The notes beneath the pieces were generated by a model, which saw nothing but the letters and a program-made list of their open reading frames with translations, was not told the DNA's origin and did no database searches. From positions 9,673,501 to 9,737,500 of the forward strand of contig OZ014411.1 in assembly GCA_963965975.1 (NCBI GenBank): a DNA stretch of 64,000 nucleotides, written 5' to 3'. Source of the DNA: Xestospongia bergquistia (lineage: Eukaryota > Porifera > Demospongiae > Haplosclerida > Petrosiidae). Numbering within the stretch: the stretch's first letter is position 1; each line of letters begins with the position of its first letter. The position numbers and the translations under genes are program-made. Below, in pieces: positions 63,430 through 64,000 of the stretch.

Positions 63430-63988
63430 AATTTGGTTGCAATTCCGCCTTCTTTCCTACTTTTGATGTCAATTATACAAAGGTGAGTGGTCATGTTAGA
63501 GGATACCAATATGGATATCCTTATGCTTTTTATTGCAACTTAAACAACTATAATTGCTTTTATCCTGAAATAAAAACATATGGAGTGACTCTTACCTACA
63601 GTAATATTCCTCGTAAACATATTTGGACTTATGCTGGTGGCAATTTTAAACAAGGAACAGGATCATACCATTCTCCCTGTAATAATGGTAGCCAATATCA
63701 GAATCATGATATACCATTTGTTGGTAATGATTATTATTGTGAGTCAGGACGTACTGTTGGTGAAGGTAGAAGCATCTTATATACTGGTGGTCCCCTCTGG
63801 GACGGTCAGGACTGTTTAGGTCTTGAGGCTACCTGTTGTACTTCTTCTAAGATGCCATGGTTTGTGAAGATATTACATGAAACAGTTAGCGAAGACATTG
63901 AATTGACCACATGTGGTTGGAACTACAATTATCTGACATATATGTTGAAGGAATTCCTCTTGACCTTATTGAACTTTACATTAAATAA
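63430..63988 (+). pseudogene. Cys-rich extracellular-type protein, C-terminal part, one frameshift
   Basis: The open stretch contains CNSAFFPTFDVNYTKVSGHV, GVTLTYSNIPRKHIWTYAGG, NDYYCESG, GGPLWDGQDC, TCCTSSKMPWFVK and SEDIELTTC. This series (V.G.V.GYQ, R.HIWT, ..DYYCESG, PLWDG..C, .CC....PWF, DIEL) is one I recall from a family expanded in sponges and cnidarians, with conserved cysteines suggesting secretion. The usual ending (GIPLDLIELYIK then TAA 63986-63988) lies one frame away after about 63935, so one indel separates it. An in-frame TAA at about 63428-63430 precedes CNSAFF, and the N-terminal part and signal peptide were not found. It could be a pseudogene, or the indel could be a sequencing error. 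Confidence 0.62.
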
Positions 63989-64000
63989 TAATCCATACAT

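Overview
The window looks like animal nuclear DNA, most likely from a demosponge (Amphimedon-like). It is strongly AT-rich. Genes have many short GT-AG introns, some only about 43-50 bp. Protein families include death-fold proteins, an ankyrin-ROC-COR-DEATH protein of the DAPK type, and cysteine-rich extracellular and CARD-linked domains that I associate with sponges. The species call is inference from recalled family resemblance. Nothing bacterial, viral, rRNA or CRISPR was seen.

Layout. 1-6.6 kb: mostly non-coding, with decayed exon-like fragments. 6.6-11.6 kb (+): an intact 12-exon gene encoding DEATH, two CARD-like domains, a sponge-type domain, coiled coil and leucine-rich repeats, with no NACHT ATPase. 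12.7-16.2 kb (+): a decaying pogo/Tigger-like transposase. It is followed by an array of 66-bp symmetric exons encoding a 22-residue Ser-rich repeat, then an ING-like PHD finger. 17.2-18.4 kb (-): coiled-coil exons and a truncated DEATH domain. 18.5-20.8 kb (-): a glycerol kinase pseudogene that keeps its introns but lacks the N-terminal half. 20.8-39.8 kb: gene-poor DNA with dispersed repeats, a dead Harbinger-like transposase, GC-rich inverted-repeat elements, scattered exon-like fragments, and a perfect 96-bp palindrome at 39.34 kb.

39.85-61.15 kb (+): one large gene, modelled as 15 exons and 1186 residues. Each 93-102 nt phase-0 exon is one ankyrin repeat; a 2.08-kb exon carries the ROC GTPase and COR-like region, and the last exon is a DEATH domain. 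One pair of ankyrin exons has been triplicated with its introns, and each copy's second intron holds a ~136-bp satellite. 61.6-63.2 kb: a decayed tandem copy of the gene's 3' end with a different terminal exon. 63.4-64.0 kb: the end of a cysteine-rich extracellular family member, with a frameshift.

Two themes recur. First, the two intact genes and the CC-DEATH fragment all belong to death-fold signalling, which suggests an innate-immunity or apoptosis neighbourhood (inference). Second, three unrelated tandem arrays (65, ~114 and ~136 bp units) each carry a paired splice acceptor and donor in every unit, so array growth creates potential exons or recursive splice sites. That is the most unusual feature of the window.
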